Assembly: GCA_031261385.1 (NCBI GenBank)
Contig: JAISJS010000362.1
Coordinates: 1-5,602 of the forward strand
Length of the DNA: 5,602 bases
Direction: 5' to 3'
Source: Treponema sp.
GTDB taxonomy: Bacteria; Spirochaetota; Spirochaetia; Treponematales; Breznakiellaceae
Shown here: one piece after another, positions 4,931 through 5,602 of the stretch
Position numbering within the stretch: position 1 is the stretch's first letter
Layout: every line of letters begins with the position of its first letter
The notes under the pieces: generated by a model
Database searches by the model: none
Told to the model about the DNA's origin: nothing
What the model saw: the letters and a program-made list of their open reading frames with translations, nothing else
Position numbers and translations under genes: made by a program

Positions 4931-5602
4931 TCCCCTCCCGGCTAAAATCAAACTCGTCCATGGAGAGGACATATTTGGGGAAGTTGTCCCGAATGGCGAG
5001 CAGGGGCTCAAACTCCCGCGCAATAGTTTCAGGAGATGCCAAAAGATAGGCCGCCTGGATATATATCCGCCCCCCGTTTTTTTCCCCGACAAAGTCGATT
5101 TCTTTTTCTCCCGCCTTGCCCACCGTGATACTGTACCCCCGGCGGCGCAGTTCCATGTAGACTACGTTTTCCAGAATCAGGTTAATGTCAATGGCGTTCC
5201 TGCCGCCGACAGCCGTACCCAGGCCGTGGTCGGCAACATAATATTTTTCGTTGATGGTTAATATCTTTTTTCCCTTAAGATCCTGCCGCCTGACCCGGTG
5301 GAACAAAAAGGCGTTTTCGCACGCCTTGATATAATTTAAGACCGTTTCCGGTGATACCGTCCGGTTTTCACTTTTTAAATATTTTGAAAGGCTCGCAGCG
5401 GAAAAAGGCTGTCCCATATTGGACAACACATAAAGAATAATCCGTTCCAGAAGGTCCACTTCCCGTATACTATTGCGTTTTATAATATCCTTTAAAACCA
5501 CCGAATTATACAGATCTTTTAAATACTGCTTCGACGCCGCTTCCTCAAATTGCAGATTATGCAGAAACGGCATCCCTCCCCGGGCAATATATTTATTGAA
5601 GG
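4890..5602 (-). CDS. DUF4143-type AAA ATPase (C-terminal part, 5' end outside window)
   Basis: This is the C-terminal half of an AAA_14/DUF4143 ATPase, a family usually about 400 residues long. A Met codon at 5573 is available, but it is probably not the start. The frame stays open to the window edge, and the residues before it (FNKYIARGG, followed by MPFL) form the family's conserved Y...GG.P element, so the P-loop domain should lie beyond 5602. Counting from that Met, residues 46-100 form a winged-helix-like region (FSAASLSKYL...VLNYIKACENAFLFHRV). Residues 134-180 carry a PD-(D/E)XK-like core: LENVVYMELRRRGY (E135), EIDFV (E158, D160) and IYIQAAYLL (Q173). VLSMDEFDF and a final GIIHRNLRDWLLGE are also typical. 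The cellular role of the family is poorly defined; members are patchy in distribution and often repeated within genomes. The gene is convergent with the kinase and its last 41 bp overlap the kinase's 3' end. Confidence 0.88.
   Translation of the reverse strand, partial: FNKYIARGGMPFLHNLQFEEAASKQYLKDLYNSVVLKDIIKRNSIREVDLLERIILYVLSNMGQPFSAASLSKYLKSENRTVSPETVLNYIKACENAFLFHRVRRQDLKGKKILTINEKYYVADHGLGTAVGGRNAIDINLILENVVYMELRRRGYSITVGKAGEKEIDFVGEKNGGRIYIQAAYLLASPETIAREFEPLLAIRDNFPKYVLSMDEFDFSREGIIHRNLRDWLLGE

Noticed and set aside
4890..5573. A complete 227-residue protein starting at the ATG at 5573
   Set aside because: The frame continues upstream with conserved family residues (Y...GG before MPFL) to the window edge, so this Met is internal and the gene is partial.

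Overview
This window looks like ordinary bacterial chromosome with several accessory pieces: seven protein genes or parts of genes, one toxin-like gene remnant, and almost no free intergenic space. The host is probably a Gram-negative-type (diderm) bacterium, because it encodes an RlpA septal-ring protein with a SPOR domain and a lipoprotein with a loose lipobox. My best guess is a spirochete of the Treponema group, perhaps a gut treponeme of moderate G+C. That rests on the style of the lipobox, the membrane-protein/histidine-kinase pair and general resemblance, not on a marker gene. No rRNA, tRNA, CRISPR array, insertion sequence or convincing intrinsic terminator was seen.

Layout. At 1-252 (+) is the C-terminal end of an ABC-3 family metal-ion (Zn/Mn type) transporter permease. 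Its stop codon directly abuts the stop codon of a minus-strand gene block that runs from 3651 down to 253. In transcription order the block contains a small ECF S-component-like membrane protein (3651-2965), a proline-rich lipoprotein of unknown function (2912-2238) with its own good promoter, a C-terminal fossil of a PIN-domain (VapC-type) toxin (about 2243-2114), an rlpA gene (2092-1190), and a DMT/EamA-family drug/metabolite transporter (1176-253). At 3698-4930 (+), divergent from the membrane protein, is a NarL-type (HisKA_3) sensor histidine kinase with no response regulator beside it in this window. Its 3' end overlaps by 41 bp the convergent 3' end of a DUF4143-type AAA ATPase (4890-5602, minus), whose N-terminal half lies outside the window.

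How the genes may work together. The only pair that looks like a functional unit is the divergent ECF-like membrane protein and the sensor kinase. They share a 46-bp control region with a palindromic AGTATACT that can serve as a -10 element in both directions, plus a small dyad. rlpA and the DMT transporter are 13 bp apart and are probably co-transcribed. The lipoprotein and RlpA are both envelope proteins, but a functional link is only an inference. The PIN remnant and the DUF4143 ATPase suggest past turnover of accessory genes here. No complete new system is visible; the best leads are the kinase/membrane-protein pair, the polyproline lipoprotein and the toxin fossil.
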